From NCBI RefSeq assembly GCF_009827575.1, contig NZ_WTYR01000001.1, positions 1,054,001 through 1,118,000 on the forward strand: 64,000 nucleotides of DNA, read 5' to 3'. Both the position numbers and the translations under genes were made by a program. The number at the start of each line of letters is the position of its first letter. Positions within the stretch are counted from its first letter, which is position 1. Shown here in pieces: positions 38,077 to 46,390 of the stretch. A model generated the notes under the pieces. That model was not told the origin of the DNA. It saw only the letters and a list, made by a program, of their open reading frames with translations, and did not search any database. This DNA is from Alteriqipengyuania halimionae. Lineage in GTDB: Bacteria; Pseudomonadota; Alphaproteobacteria; Sphingomonadales; Sphingomonadaceae.

Positions 38077-38940
38077 ATGGCATCGTTCACCCGTAGAAGC
38101 ATCGGCTTCTCGCGAAAGGAACAGTATTCGAAGTTCACCGCCTGGGTCGTCGCGATCCTGGGGGCGGCGATCGGCGTGACGCTGCTGGTCCTGTCGTGGA
38201 CGCGGGAAGATCGTTTCGAAAGCGCCCGCGGCGCTGCGGGCGACGTGGTGCGTCCCGTCGCGGTTGCCGGCGCGGGCGGACGCTCGACGTCGCAAAACCT
38301 GTTCGGCGAAATCGAGGCCTATTTCCAGGCTGGCAGCAAGAACCGGCGCCTCGAAAAGGACCTCGCCACCGCTCGCGTGCGGCTTGCCGAATTGCAAGCG
38401 GTCGAAACCGAGAACCGGCGCCTCAAGGAATTGCTCAACCTCTACGAGGACGATCGCGAACCGATCGTCAGCGCGCGCCTGATCGGCTCTACCTCGTCCA
38501 GTACGCGGCGTTTCGCCACGATGTCTGCGGGCAGCAGCCAGGGCGTCGAGCGCGGCATGCCGGTCCGCTCGGAGCGCGGTCTGATCGGCCGGGTGCTGGA
38601 AACCGGGCGCAACACCGCCCGCGTGCTGCTGGTGACTGACCGGCAAAGCACCGTTCCAGTCCGCCGCGCCGAAGACGGCCTGACCGCATTTGCCGAAGGC
38701 GAAAGCGATGGCACGGTGCGGATCAAGCTGATCGACCTGACGATCAATCCTCTCAAACCGGGCGACATTTTCGTAACCAGCGGATCGGGCGGCTATTACT
38801 CGCCCAATATACCCGTCGCGGTGGTAATCGAATTGCTGTCCGACGGAGCGATGGCGCAAGTGCTCAGCAACCCGGCGGCAACCGAGTTCGTCACCGTCGA
38901 TCCGGTGTTCGACCCCGAAGCTTCCGCCGAGCTCGAATGA
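38077..38940 (+). CDS. mreC: rod shape-determining protein MreC
   Basis: A 287-residue bitopic protein: a cytoplasmic N-terminus, one transmembrane helix (WVVAILGAAIGVTLLVLSW, about residues 22-40), a coiled coil (NRRLEKDLATARVRLAELQ to about 115), and the periplasmic double beta-barrel with GLIGRVLETGRNTARVLLVTD and GDIFVTSGSGGYYSPNIPVAV. MreC ties MreB filaments to PBP2 and RodA. Its stop overlaps the mreD start. Confidence 0.94.
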   Translation: MASFTRRSIGFSRKEQYSKFTAWVVAILGAAIGVTLLVLSWTREDRFESARGAAGDVVRPVAVAGAGGRSTSQNLFGEIEAYFQAGSKNRRLEKDLATARVRLAELQAVETENRRLKELLNLYEDDREPIVSARLIGSTSSSTRRFATMSAGSSQGVERGMPVRSERGLIGRVLETGRNTARVLLVTDRQSTVPVRRAEDGLTAFAEGESDGTVRIKLIDLTINPLKPGDIFVTSGSGGYYSPNIPVAVVIELLSDGAMAQVLSNPAATEFVTVDPVFDPEASAELE

Positions 38941-39494
38941 TGGCGGTTGCCGTTCGCAGCAAGGTCAAGCGGCGACACGCCGGCGGACGGATCGGGTATG
39001 CGCCCTGGCCGCTGCTCGTATATGGTATGCCATGGGCCAGTGTCGCGATCGCGTCGCTCACGCCCCTGCTCCCGATCATCACGTCCGCTCCGCTGGTACC
39101 GCCGCTCGCGCTGCTGATGCTGATCGCCTGGCGCCAGTTGCGCCCCGGCCTTCTCCCCATCTGGGCGGGACTGCCGCTGGGGATGTGGAACGATCTGTTC
39201 AGCGGCCAGCCATTGGGCTGCGCTATATTGCTATTCTCGCTGACGATGATTGCGCTCGAACTGATCGAGATGCGCTTGCTGTGGCGCGGCTTTCTGCAGG
39301 AATGGATCATCGCGTCGACGATCGCGATTGCCTATCTCGCGCTCGGCGCCGTGATCGCCAATCCGGCCGATCTTGGCGCCGTAATGGTGCTCGGTCCGCA
39401 GGTCCTGCTGACCTTGCTCGCCTATCCCATCGTCAATCGCCTGGTCGGCATCCTCGACCGTATCCGTGTCCTGAAGCTCCGTCGTATCGCCTGA
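38937..39494 (+). CDS. mreD: rod shape-determining protein MreD
   Basis: A 185-residue inner-membrane protein with about five hydrophobic helices (WPLLVYGMPWASVAIASL, PPLALLMLIAWRQL, LLPIWAGLPLGMWNDLFSG, AILLFSLTMIALELIEM, WIIASTIAIAYLALGAVI). Short sequence similarity, but position between mreC and pbp2 fixes its identity. The start at 38937 overlaps the mreC stop (ATGA) and its own stop overlaps the next ATG (TGATG). Confidence 0.92.
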   Translation: MMAVAVRSKVKRRHAGGRIGYAPWPLLVYGMPWASVAIASLTPLLPIITSAPLVPPLALLMLIAWRQLRPGLLPIWAGLPLGMWNDLFSGQPLGCAILLFSLTMIALELIEMRLLWRGFLQEWIIASTIAIAYLALGAVIANPADLGAVMVLGPQVLLTLLAYPIVNRLVGILDRIRVLKLRRIA

Positions 39495-41641
39495 TGTTCC
39501 GTCGCCGCCGTCCCCGCTCGTTCTCTCCGCCGCCCACGGGCGCGTCGTTGCAGAACGTCTTCGACCGGCGCTCGGTCATCATCGGTTCGGTTCAGGCCGG
39601 TGTCGGTCTGCTGCTGGTCGGTCGCATGGCCTATATCGGCGTGGCCGAAAACGAGCGCTACGAAGTCCTTTCGGAAAGCAACCGGGTGAACCTGTCGCTC
39701 ATCCCGCCGCGGCGCGGGGCGATCGTCGATCGATATGGCACCCCCGTTGCTGCCAACCGCGCCGATTTCCGAGTCGACCTGATCCCCGAACGGATGGGCG
39801 ACCGGCGCGAGGCATCGCTCGATCAGCTCGCCAGCGTGCTCAAGCTTTCCGATACCGAGATGACCGATCTGCGCGACCGGATCGAGCAATCGAACGGTTT
39901 CCAGGCGGTCGAAGTCGCGTCGAACCTCGATTACCAGCGTTTCGCCGCGATCAGCGTGCGGCTGCCCGATATGCCGGGCGTGGTCGCGCAGCAGGGCTAT
40001 ACCCGCAATTATCCGACCGGCCCGGCGGTGGGTCACCTGCTCGGCTATGTCGGGACTGCCAACAAGGAAGAATACGAAGCCGAAGACAAGCCGCCCCTGC
40101 TCGTCACGCCCGGCTTCAAGATCGGCAAGGACGGGCTGGAAAAGCAGTTCGAAGAACGGCTTCGCGGGGAGCCTGGCGCGCGCCGGACCGAAGTGACCGC
40201 CAGCGGACGGATCGTGCGCGAGCTCGAAACCCGCGAGGATACGCCGGGCGCGCCGCTGCGGCTCACGATCAACGCGGCCTTGCAGGATTACGCCGCGCGT
40301 CGCCTGGGCCCGGAAAGCGGGGCGGTGGTGGTGCTCGATACGGTCACCGGCGATATCCTTGCGATGGCATCGATGCCGTCCTTCGATCCGAATTCCTTCT
40401 CCGACGGCATCGGCCGGGTCGAGTATTCGATGCTCAACGAGGACGATCACAAACCGCTCCTCGATAAGACTCTTCGATCGCTCTACCCGCCGGGCTCCAC
40501 GGTGAAACCCGGCGTATCGCTGGCATTTCTAAAGGCCGGTCTAGACCCCAACGAGACGGTCTATTGCGGTGGCGGCCTGCAGGTCGGCAACCGGTATTTC
40601 CGCTGCTGGAAACGCGGCGGACACGGCACGGTCGATATGGCCAAGGGCATCTACCAGTCGTGCGATACCTATTTCTATCACTTCGCGCAGAAGGTCGGGA
40701 TGTCGCCGATCACCGCAGAGTTGAAGGATCTGGGGATGGGGCAGGAATTCCCGCTCCCGTTCGTCGATCAATATTACGGCACCGTCCCCGGCCCCGAATG
40801 GATGCGCAAGAAGTACGATCGCGAATGGCAGGCCTATGACACGGTGAATTCGACGATCGGCCAGGGCTACATGCTCGCCTCGCCCCTGCAGGTGGCGGTC
40901 ATGTCGGCGCGCATCGCGATGGGGCGCAAGGTGATGCCACGCATCATTGCGAGCGACAAGAAGCCACAATTCGAAAGCCTGGGCTTCAACGCCGAACAGA
41001 TCGCCTACATCCGCCAGGCGATGAGCGACGTCGTCAATGGGCCGGGCACCGCCGGGCGGGCACGGTTGCCGATCGATAACGTCCTGCTCGCGGGCAAGAC
41101 CGGGACGGCGCAGGTCGTTGGCCTCAACATTTCGGACGGCAAGTCCGGCCCGTGGAAATATCGCGACCACGGACACTTCATGTGCTTCGCCCCGTTCGAC
41201 AATCCCCGCTATGCCTGCGCGGTGACGATCCAGCACGGCGGCGGCTCGGGCGCGGCCTATCCCGTCGCGCGCGACGTGCTCACCTTCCTTTACGATCCCG
41301 ACAAGGCGCTCGAATTGCTCCACGGTTACGAGAAAGCCTGGGGCGGTACCGCGCAGGCGCGCCTCGCAGCGAAGTACCGCGCGGCTGCTGCAGCGGCGGG
41401 AGAGACCCTTCCCCCCGGTGGCGGAAGCGCCCCCGGCTTCGTGGCGTCGGCCAAGCAGGGCAATGCGATCGAAGGCTCGGCCGAAACCCGTGCCAGCGAC
41501 AATTATTTCAAGCCCGAGGCGACCAATGGCAATCCCGGCGCCGGAGGCGACTCATCTGCCGCGCGCCCGGCAGCCGGCACGCCGGCACCTTCGCCCTCGC
41601 CCGCCCCCCGCACGTCTGCCTCCACGGCAGGTGACGACTGA
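39494..41641 (+). CDS. mrdA: penicillin-binding protein 2
   Basis: A 715-residue transpeptidase of the elongasome. N-terminal membrane helix (VIIGSVQAGVGLLLVGRMAYIGV), pedestal dimerisation domain, and the catalytic SxxK serine in GSTVK (S335, K338), with AGKTGTAQV as the KTG box near residue 535. A Pro/Ala/Ser-rich tail of about 80 residues extends past the domain and is disordered. It crosslinks peptidoglycan with RodA. The translation start at 39494 overlaps the mreD stop; the open frame continues upstream through mreD and is not used. Confidence 0.96.
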   Translation: MFRRRRPRSFSPPPTGASLQNVFDRRSVIIGSVQAGVGLLLVGRMAYIGVAENERYEVLSESNRVNLSLIPPRRGAIVDRYGTPVAANRADFRVDLIPERMGDRREASLDQLASVLKLSDTEMTDLRDRIEQSNGFQAVEVASNLDYQRFAAISVRLPDMPGVVAQQGYTRNYPTGPAVGHLLGYVGTANKEEYEAEDKPPLLVTPGFKIGKDGLEKQFEERLRGEPGARRTEVTASGRIVRELETREDTPGAPLRLTINAALQDYAARRLGPESGAVVVLDTVTGDILAMASMPSFDPNSFSDGIGRVEYSMLNEDDHKPLLDKTLRSLYPPGSTVKPGVSLAFLKAGLDPNETVYCGGGLQVGNRYFRCWKRGGHGTVDMAKGIYQSCDTYFYHFAQKVGMSPITAELKDLGMGQEFPLPFVDQYYGTVPGPEWMRKKYDREWQAYDTVNSTIGQGYMLASPLQVAVMSARIAMGRKVMPRIIASDKKPQFESLGFNAEQIAYIRQAMSDVVNGPGTAGRARLPIDNVLLAGKTGTAQVVGLNISDGKSGPWKYRDHGHFMCFAPFDNPRYACAVTIQHGGGSGAAYPVARDVLTFLYDPDKALELLHGYEKAWGGTAQARLAAKYRAAAAAAGETLPPGGGSAPGFVASAKQGNAIEGSAETRASDNYFKPEATNGNPGAGGDSSAARPAAGTPAPSPSPAPRTSASTAGDD

Positions 41642-42756
41642 TGGCGGCACCCGTCGTCCCCGAAAGCCTGTTGGGCTGGCCGTGGAAGATCACGCTGCTG
41701 CTGATCGCGGTGACCGGGTTCGGTGCTGCTGTCCTCCATTCGGCAGCGGGTGGCAGCTGGGAGCCCTATGCCGCCAAGCACCTCATGCGTTTCGGCGTGG
41801 CGCTGGTGATGGCGCTGGTGATGTCGCGCTTCAGCGATGCGGTCTATCGCTTCATGGCCTACCCGGTCTACGTCGCGCTGCTCCTGCTACTGATGGTGGT
41901 GGAAGCGATCGGCTTTACCGGTGGTGGCAGCCAGCGCTGGATCGATTTGGGCTTCATGCAATTGCAGCCGTCCGAATTGATGAAGCCTGCGATCGTCCTC
42001 GTCTTGGCACGGTTCTATTCAACGCTGCCTCCCGGCCTCGTCGGAACCCTGCGCGGGATCGCGCCCGCCATGATCCTGGTTGCCTTGCCATGCGCTCTCG
42101 TACTGACCCAGCCCGATCTCGGCACGACGCTGGCGATCGTCGCGAGCGGCGTCGTGATCGTCTTCATCGCAGGTGCTCCGCTCAAATGGTTCCTGGTGAC
42201 CGGCGGCGCCGCTGCTGCTGCCCTGCCCTTCGTCTATACACTGGTCCTAACCCCCTACCAGCAGAGCCGCGTCACGACCTTCCTCGCGCCCGAAAGCGAT
42301 CCGTTGGGCGAAGGCTATCAGATCACCCAGTCCAAGATCGCGATCGGATCGGGCGGCATCACGGGCAAGGGCTTTGGCGATGGATCGCAGAGCCACCTCG
42401 CCTATCTCCCAGAGGCGCATACCGATTTCGTGTTCGCCACCATGGCCGAGGAATGGGGACTGCTCGGCGGCATGTTCGTGATCGCCTGCTACGGCCTGAT
42501 GCTGCGTTGGGCACTGCGCGTGGCGCATCGCGCGCCGCATCGCTTCGGCAGGCTGCTCGCAATTGGGATGGGATTCACGATCTTCTTCTACGCCGCAATC
42601 AACCTGCTGATGGTGATGGGCTTCGCTCCGGTCGTGGGCATTCCCCTGCCCTTCCTTAGCCATGGCGGATCGTCGATGCTGACGGTGATGATCTGTATCG
42701 GGACGCTGATGGCCGTCGATCACTGGGGCAAGACCCAGTCCCGCCGGCGCTACTGA
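41641..42756 (+). CDS. rodA: rod shape-determining protein RodA, peptidoglycan glycosyltransferase
   Basis: A 371-residue SEDS-family membrane protein with ten transmembrane segments. Marker motifs: GGGSQRWIDLGFMQLQPSELMK (the catalytic Asp-bearing loop is in the extracellular LTPYQQSRVTTFLAPESDPLGEGYQ), SGGITGKGFGDGSQSHLAYLPEAHTDFVFATMAEEWGLLGG, and the last helix region. RodA polymerises lipid II with PBP2. The start overlaps the mrdA stop by one base (TGATG). Confidence 0.96.
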   Translation: MAAPVVPESLLGWPWKITLLLIAVTGFGAAVLHSAAGGSWEPYAAKHLMRFGVALVMALVMSRFSDAVYRFMAYPVYVALLLLLMVVEAIGFTGGGSQRWIDLGFMQLQPSELMKPAIVLVLARFYSTLPPGLVGTLRGIAPAMILVALPCALVLTQPDLGTTLAIVASGVVIVFIAGAPLKWFLVTGGAAAAALPFVYTLVLTPYQQSRVTTFLAPESDPLGEGYQITQSKIAIGSGGITGKGFGDGSQSHLAYLPEAHTDFVFATMAEEWGLLGGMFVIACYGLMLRWALRVAHRAPHRFGRLLAIGMGFTIFFYAAINLLMVMGFAPVVGIPLPFLSHGGSSMLTVMICIGTLMAVDHWGKTQSRRRY

Positions 42757-42780
42757 TTTCACTTTCTCGCACGCAGGCAC

Positions 42781-42808
42781 TTGGCAGCGCTGAAATGCCC
42801 GCTATATG
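42781..42808 (+). promoter_or_regulatory. candidate promoter of tRNA-Lys
   Basis: TTGGCA at 42781-42786 and TATATG at 42803-42808 are 16 bp apart, 68 bp ahead of the tRNA 5' end. Both hexamers are near consensus; the assignment rests on position. Confidence 0.45.
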
Positions 42809-42875
42809 AGCGCCTCCCCGATTCGAGAGCGAGCCTTTCCGGCTACTCCGACCGGGTCGCGGCGAAAGCCCGAGT

Positions 42876-42951
<76 letters not shown>

Positions 42952-42980
42952 TTTTTTCAAGCACTTAGGCGAGCTTTCAC

Positions 42981-43001
42981 CCCGCCCCTCGGCGGGTTTT
43001 T
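42981..43001 (+). terminator. rho-independent terminator after tRNA-Lys
   Basis: CCCGCC-CCTC-GGCGGG followed by TTTTT. It lies 30 bp inside the element's left end and would stop transcription coming from tRNA-Lys. Confidence 0.85.
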
Positions 43002-43004
43002 CTA

Positions 43005-43026
43005 TTGGGGTAACGTTTGGGGTAAC
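43005..43026 (+). repeat. left-end TTGGGGTAAC repeats (putative integrase arm sites)
   Basis: TTGGGGTAAC occurs twice (43005-43014 and 43017-43026, 12-bp period). The same core recurs at the right end and upstream of the terminase genes. Confidence 0.6.
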
Positions 43027-43102
43027 AGTCGCACAGATTGCTAACGCATTGACTTCAAGGCGTGATACGTCCTCAATTTGCCCAACCATGGGGGGTGATG
43101 AA

Positions 43103-43336
43103 ATGGACGTTTCAACCCGCGAAGCTTTACGGGCGATCGTCTCCGGCCTGAGAAAGAGCGGAGCTATCAGCGAACGACACGTCAAGGCGATTGTGGCCGA
43201 GTTCGAGTCTGCGGAGTCGGAAGTCGGTCGTTATGGTAGCCCGGGCGAATATAGCTTTCGTCAGCTATGCATGGACATCGCGAAAGATGCAGGCGTTGAA
43301 ACTAAGATAAAGTCCGCCGAAACCCCTTTAGATTGA
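43103..43336 (+). CDS. hypothetical protein of the integrative element
   Basis: A 77-residue protein (MDVSTREALRAIVSGLRKSG...) mostly helical, with two amphipathic segments and no recognised domain. I chose the ATG at 43103 because GGGGGTG lies 7 bases upstream; the frame stays open back to 43049. It is the first plus-strand gene after the left end. Function unknown. Confidence 0.5.
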   Translation: MDVSTREALRAIVSGLRKSGAISERHVKAIVAEFESAESEVGRYGSPGEYSFRQLCMDIAKDAGVETKIKSAETPLD

Positions 43337-43470
43337 GGAAAAGCCGGGAGAGCCATGGGATCACCCCTCCCTCCGGCTGGCTGCCAAATGCTGAAGCTAC
43401 CCCGTCGTATCGACCAGCTCAAAGTGCGGGTGCGCGGTGATTAAAGTCTATAGCGGGGGGACTGAACCGG

Positions 43471-43695
43471 CTATTCTCCAAAACCCGGCCCGATCCTGTG
43501 CGGGCGCATTCCGCATTTTGAGCAACGCAGCCTCGGCGTCACTGCTTCCAGATGGTGCGGCATTCGGCGGTCGTAGCAGGCTTGTAGAAGCTTACGCGGG
43601 TCCAGCAACACCACACGCCCGCACTCGCAATCGAGCCTGAGTTTATATCCGTGCCGCGCATAGTCGGAGAGGCTGGTCAGGCGCTTGCTACTCAT
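43471..43695 (-). CDS. small Cys-rich (zinc-ribbon-like) protein
   Basis: A 74-residue protein with a CxC pair (LDCECGRVV) and a CxxC pair (RCSKCGMR) about 40 residues apart, a common arrangement for one zinc ion. Small proteins of this shape with SLSDYARHGYKLRLDCECGR at the N-terminus are frequent in sphingomonad genomes, but I know no function. The overlapping plus-strand frame at 43437-43640 is its shadow. Confidence 0.65.
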   Translation of the reverse strand: MSSKRLTSLSDYARHGYKLRLDCECGRVVLLDPRKLLQACYDRRMPHHLEAVTPRLRCSKCGMRPHRIGPGFGE

Positions 43696-43807
43696 CTCTT
43701 GCTAAAGAACGAAGCAGGAACGAATTTGCAAGCTGTTGTTATCAATCTTCCAACTTGCTCAACTCTCAAAGCCCGATCTAAGAGTGCGAGAACAAGGGGG
43801 TTTGCGC

Positions 43808-44446
43808 ATGAACCGATATATTTGGACAAGCTTCGCCATGCTGTTGGCCACATCACCGTCGATTGCGCAGGAAGCGGCTACTTCGGAAAACGGCCTACCC
43901 ATTGAAGCTCCTGCGATCGAAGATGGTACCCTAAGGTCAACGGACGACGCGCCGACCGTCGAAGAGCGGATCGCCACGGATACCCCAGATTTAGCATGTG
44001 AGTTTTTTGGCTCGTGGGAGGCCGTAGGCGCTGGTGGCTCCACTATGATGGTAGTGAGACAAACAAAACCTAATTTTGATGATGGAGATTCTCTACTTGT
44101 AGCTTTTCAAAATCCCTCTTGGTCGATCTCAATTGGCGACCAACTCGGAGTGATCAGAGTGACAAATGATGATGGCGGATGGTTTGAAAATGCCGCCCAT
44201 TCAATCAATAACGGCTTTGCCATATCCTCAAACTTTGAGCATGTTAGTAATGTCTTCGACGGCATGCCGAGTGCCATCATCGTCACACGAGGCGAGACAA
44301 TTATTGATTCTCTGAGAGCACTGAGCCTTTATAGGCGTTGGGAAGACTTTAAACAGTGCAGAAGAAGTTGGGTGGACGATCGCGATGAGCGAGATAGGTT
44401 GCGCGAGCTTGAGCAAAATATCCCGGTAGATCCGTTTGCGAATTAG
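43808..44446 (+). CDS. exported protein of unknown function
   Basis: A 212-residue protein with a signal peptide (residues 1-20, SPSIAQE) and no lipobox. The body has a CEFFGSWEAVGAGGST segment and a WEDFKQCRRSW segment (two cysteines), both without family match that I know. GC and codon use here are lower than in the surrounding core genes, so it is foreign. It is transcribed opposite to most genes of the element. Start at 43808 (MNRYIWTSFAM) is preceded by AAGGGGG. Confidence 0.65.
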   Translation: MNRYIWTSFAMLLATSPSIAQEAATSENGLPIEAPAIEDGTLRSTDDAPTVEERIATDTPDLACEFFGSWEAVGAGGSTMMVVRQTKPNFDDGDSLLVAFQNPSWSISIGDQLGVIRVTNDDGGWFENAAHSINNGFAISSNFEHVSNVFDGMPSAIIVTRGETIIDSLRALSLYRRWEDFKQCRRSWVDDRDERDRLRELEQNIPVDPFAN

Positions 44447-44503
44447 CCTCAATTGAACGCTGCCTGACGCAAATGACGCTTGTGATGACGATGGAGCGGA
44501 CAA

Positions 44504-44800
44504 GTGAGCCTTGGGTTAGGCGCTAGTAGAACGTTGATGTTCGCTTCGCTTCGCTTTTGCGTAGACTCCCCCCGTATGGCGGGCCAGTATGGTTTTCAGC
44601 CAAGAGAGGGGCAGTTGCGAATGACTGAATTTGGTATCCAAAGCCTTCGTCCCATCAAAGGGGGCTTCTGGAAAGCTGAGTTTTCAACAAAAGCAATTGA
44701 GGAATGTGAGGATCGCACCTTCGGGCAGGAGACCTTAGTAACGGTCCGTTTAAATACCCGCACGATCAAGACGTTCAAGGGCTGCTACAACATGCCGTAG
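44504..44800 (+). CDS. hypothetical protein, start uncertain
   Basis: A frame of 98 codons from GTG at 44504, with no recognised domain. The C-terminal half (MTEFGIQSLRPIKGGFWKAEF onward, from the ATG at 44621) looks more protein-like than the first half; the real gene may start there and encode only 59 residues. Base composition is atypical. Function unknown. Confidence 0.35.
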   Translation: MSLGLGASRTLMFASLRFCVDSPRMAGQYGFQPREGQLRMTEFGIQSLRPIKGGFWKAEFSTKAIEECEDRTFGQETLVTVRLNTRTIKTFKGCYNMP

Positions 44801-44910
44801 ACGAGGCTCGACGGTGCCTGTCAGAAGCATCTGCCTCTTTGCAAGATCGATCTCTTCCAGAGTTGGCTGCTGAGAGCGAGCGCGGCCCGACTCCGCTATG
44901 ACTTGAGGCC

Positions 44911-45246
44911 TCACGCCGCCACCTTCTCATCATCCACAAGCTCGGGCAGCGCTTTATAGCGCGCCGCGAACGCTTCCGGTGACATTGCTGTAAGCGAGCC
45001 TTCGAGCCCGCGAACTATCCAGTTTCCCGCTCCACAAAAGCTGACACCGCCGGGGCCAAACACAGCCAAGCCGGGCTTCCAATCCTCGCGCAGCACAGTG
45101 ACCGACCCGCGTTCGCTGCGGTCGCGCTCCAATGCTTCTGCCAACCATTGGGGGCGGCGCTCATCAAATATTGGCTCGCCCCATGCCGTCAGGCCGCGAA
45201 AGCGGACCGCCTCCACTTGCTCCACCCGCTTCACAAATTTGCTCAT
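44911..45246 (-). CDS. PGDYG-like phage/satellite protein
   Basis: A 111-residue protein. The segment GNWIVRGLEGSLTAMSPEAFAARYKAL resembles the GDW/PGDYG-type small proteins common in phage genomes (a WIVRG strand then a conserved FxxRY helix). Such proteins have no known function. It is a separate unit, followed by the 107-bp spacer with a hairpin at 45265. Confidence 0.55.
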   Translation of the reverse strand: MSKFVKRVEQVEAVRFRGLTAWGEPIFDERRPQWLAEALERDRSERGSVTVLREDWKPGLAVFGPGGVSFCGAGNWIVRGLEGSLTAMSPEAFAARYKALPELVDDEKVAA

Positions 45247-45353
45247 ATCCTATTCCCCGGAAGTGACCGGGAAAGGCAGAGGAGTACCCCTCCCGGTCGC
45301 GGCAGCTAAAAGCCACCTATGGCCGGACGGTGGACCTTCCACCCGGCGCATTC

Positions 45354-46037
45354 TCAATCGACCTGCGGCGCTTCGGGCGGTTTGACGCCCAACTCGCGAG
45401 CGGCCTGCGCTGCCTCGTCATGGCCACGGCTAAGTGACTGCCGAATTTCCGCCACGCGATGAAACGCTCGTTCGTCCGCAATCCGCTGTTCGTGCCGTGC
45501 CGCAGCTTCCGAAAGGTCGCTCAGTTCGGCCAGGTCACGGCGCTGGTGATCGGCGTAACCGTCCAAGGTGCGCTGTGCCCGGTCGATTTCCCGTCGCTCG
45601 GCTTCCTCGGCACGCTTGGCCTCATGGGTAGAAAGTTTGCGAAGGTAGGCGCGGAGGTGCGCCGCCTCCACGATCAGACTGGCGTCTTCCTCGGTCAGCA
45701 GTTTGCGCGGCCCGAACGTCAGCCCAAGCCCCCGCCAACGGGGGAGAGGTGCCTTGGCGGGATCGAACACTCGATCGAACTCGGCTTCCCGCTCGCTTTG
45801 TGTCGGTTCCCGCAACTGACGAGCACTGCCATTCAGCAGCCGCCCGATGGTATCGAGCCGGGCTTCGGCAGTCGCCTCGCCCTTCACAATCTGCATATGT
45901 TGGAGGTTCGCCGCACTCACGATCGGCCAGTCCGGGCAGCTTTCGATGTCGCTCCACAGCTCGGCAGGATCCAACACCATCGTGCGGTCGATCTTCACCT
46001 CGTCTGCGGCTGGCGCTGTATGCGTAATGGTCGCCAT
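45354..46037 (-). CDS. hypothetical protein with long charged helices
   Basis: A 227-residue protein. The C-terminal half is a long Arg/Glu/Ala-rich helix (AKRAEEAERREIDRAQRT, DLSEAAARHEQRIADERAF), likely coiled coil. The N-terminal 110 residues (MVLDPAELWSDIESCPDWP) have no match I recognise. It starts 5 bp after the small gene upstream and lies in the same terminase operon. Could be a phage-like assembly or accessory factor. Confidence 0.5.
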   Translation of the reverse strand: MATITHTAPAADEVKIDRTMVLDPAELWSDIESCPDWPIVSAANLQHMQIVKGEATAEARLDTIGRLLNGSARQLREPTQSEREAEFDRVFDPAKAPLPRWRGLGLTFGPRKLLTEEDASLIVEAAHLRAYLRKLSTHEAKRAEEAERREIDRAQRTLDGYADHQRRDLAELSDLSEAAARHEQRIADERAFHRVAEIRQSLSRGHDEAAQAARELGVKPPEAPQVD

Positions 46038-46042
46038 GCCCC

Positions 46043-46390
46043 CTACTCCGCTTCCGGCAGCTTGAAGCCGCCCTTGGCAGCTCGCTCGGGCTTGTCGTCG
46101 TCCGTGGGCAGCTTGAAGCGCCCGGTGGCGCGCGGCTGGCGCCCACGGTTGGCGACCTTGCTGCCATCCTTGTCTGCATCCTTTTCCAGCACCGGGGCGA
46201 GCGCTTCGCTAATTGCTGCCGATAGATTTTCGCGCGAGAACAGTTCGTCGATCTCCGCGAACAGCGCATCGACCTTCTCTTCAAGCACGTCGAAATCTTC
46301 GCGGGAGACTGCCGCGCTAGCGCGTTGCCCGCTTGCTGCGGCGATGAAGCCGCGAAGCTTTGGGCTGACATTGTGAATTGCAGTTTTCAT
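46043..46390 (-). CDS. small hypothetical protein downstream of the terminase gene
   Basis: A 115-residue protein with an N-terminal helical region (VSREDFDVLEEKVDALFAEID, possibly coiled coil) and a Lys/Arg/Pro-rich tail with the repeated FKLP motif (GRFKLPTDDD, GGFKLPEAE). The repeat of FKLP suggests a short binding motif. The ATG overlaps the TerL stop (46387-46390), so it is coupled to TerL. Function unknown. Confidence 0.55.
   Translation of the reverse strand: MKTAIHNVSPKLRGFIAAASGQRASAAVSREDFDVLEEKVDALFAEIDELFSRENLSAAISEALAPVLEKDADKDGSKVANRGRQPRATGRFKLPTDDDKPERAAKGGFKLPEAE

Noticed and set aside
43437-43640. Plus-strand frame in the integrative element
   Set aside because: It is antisense to the Cys-rich minus-strand gene and has no ribosome site.
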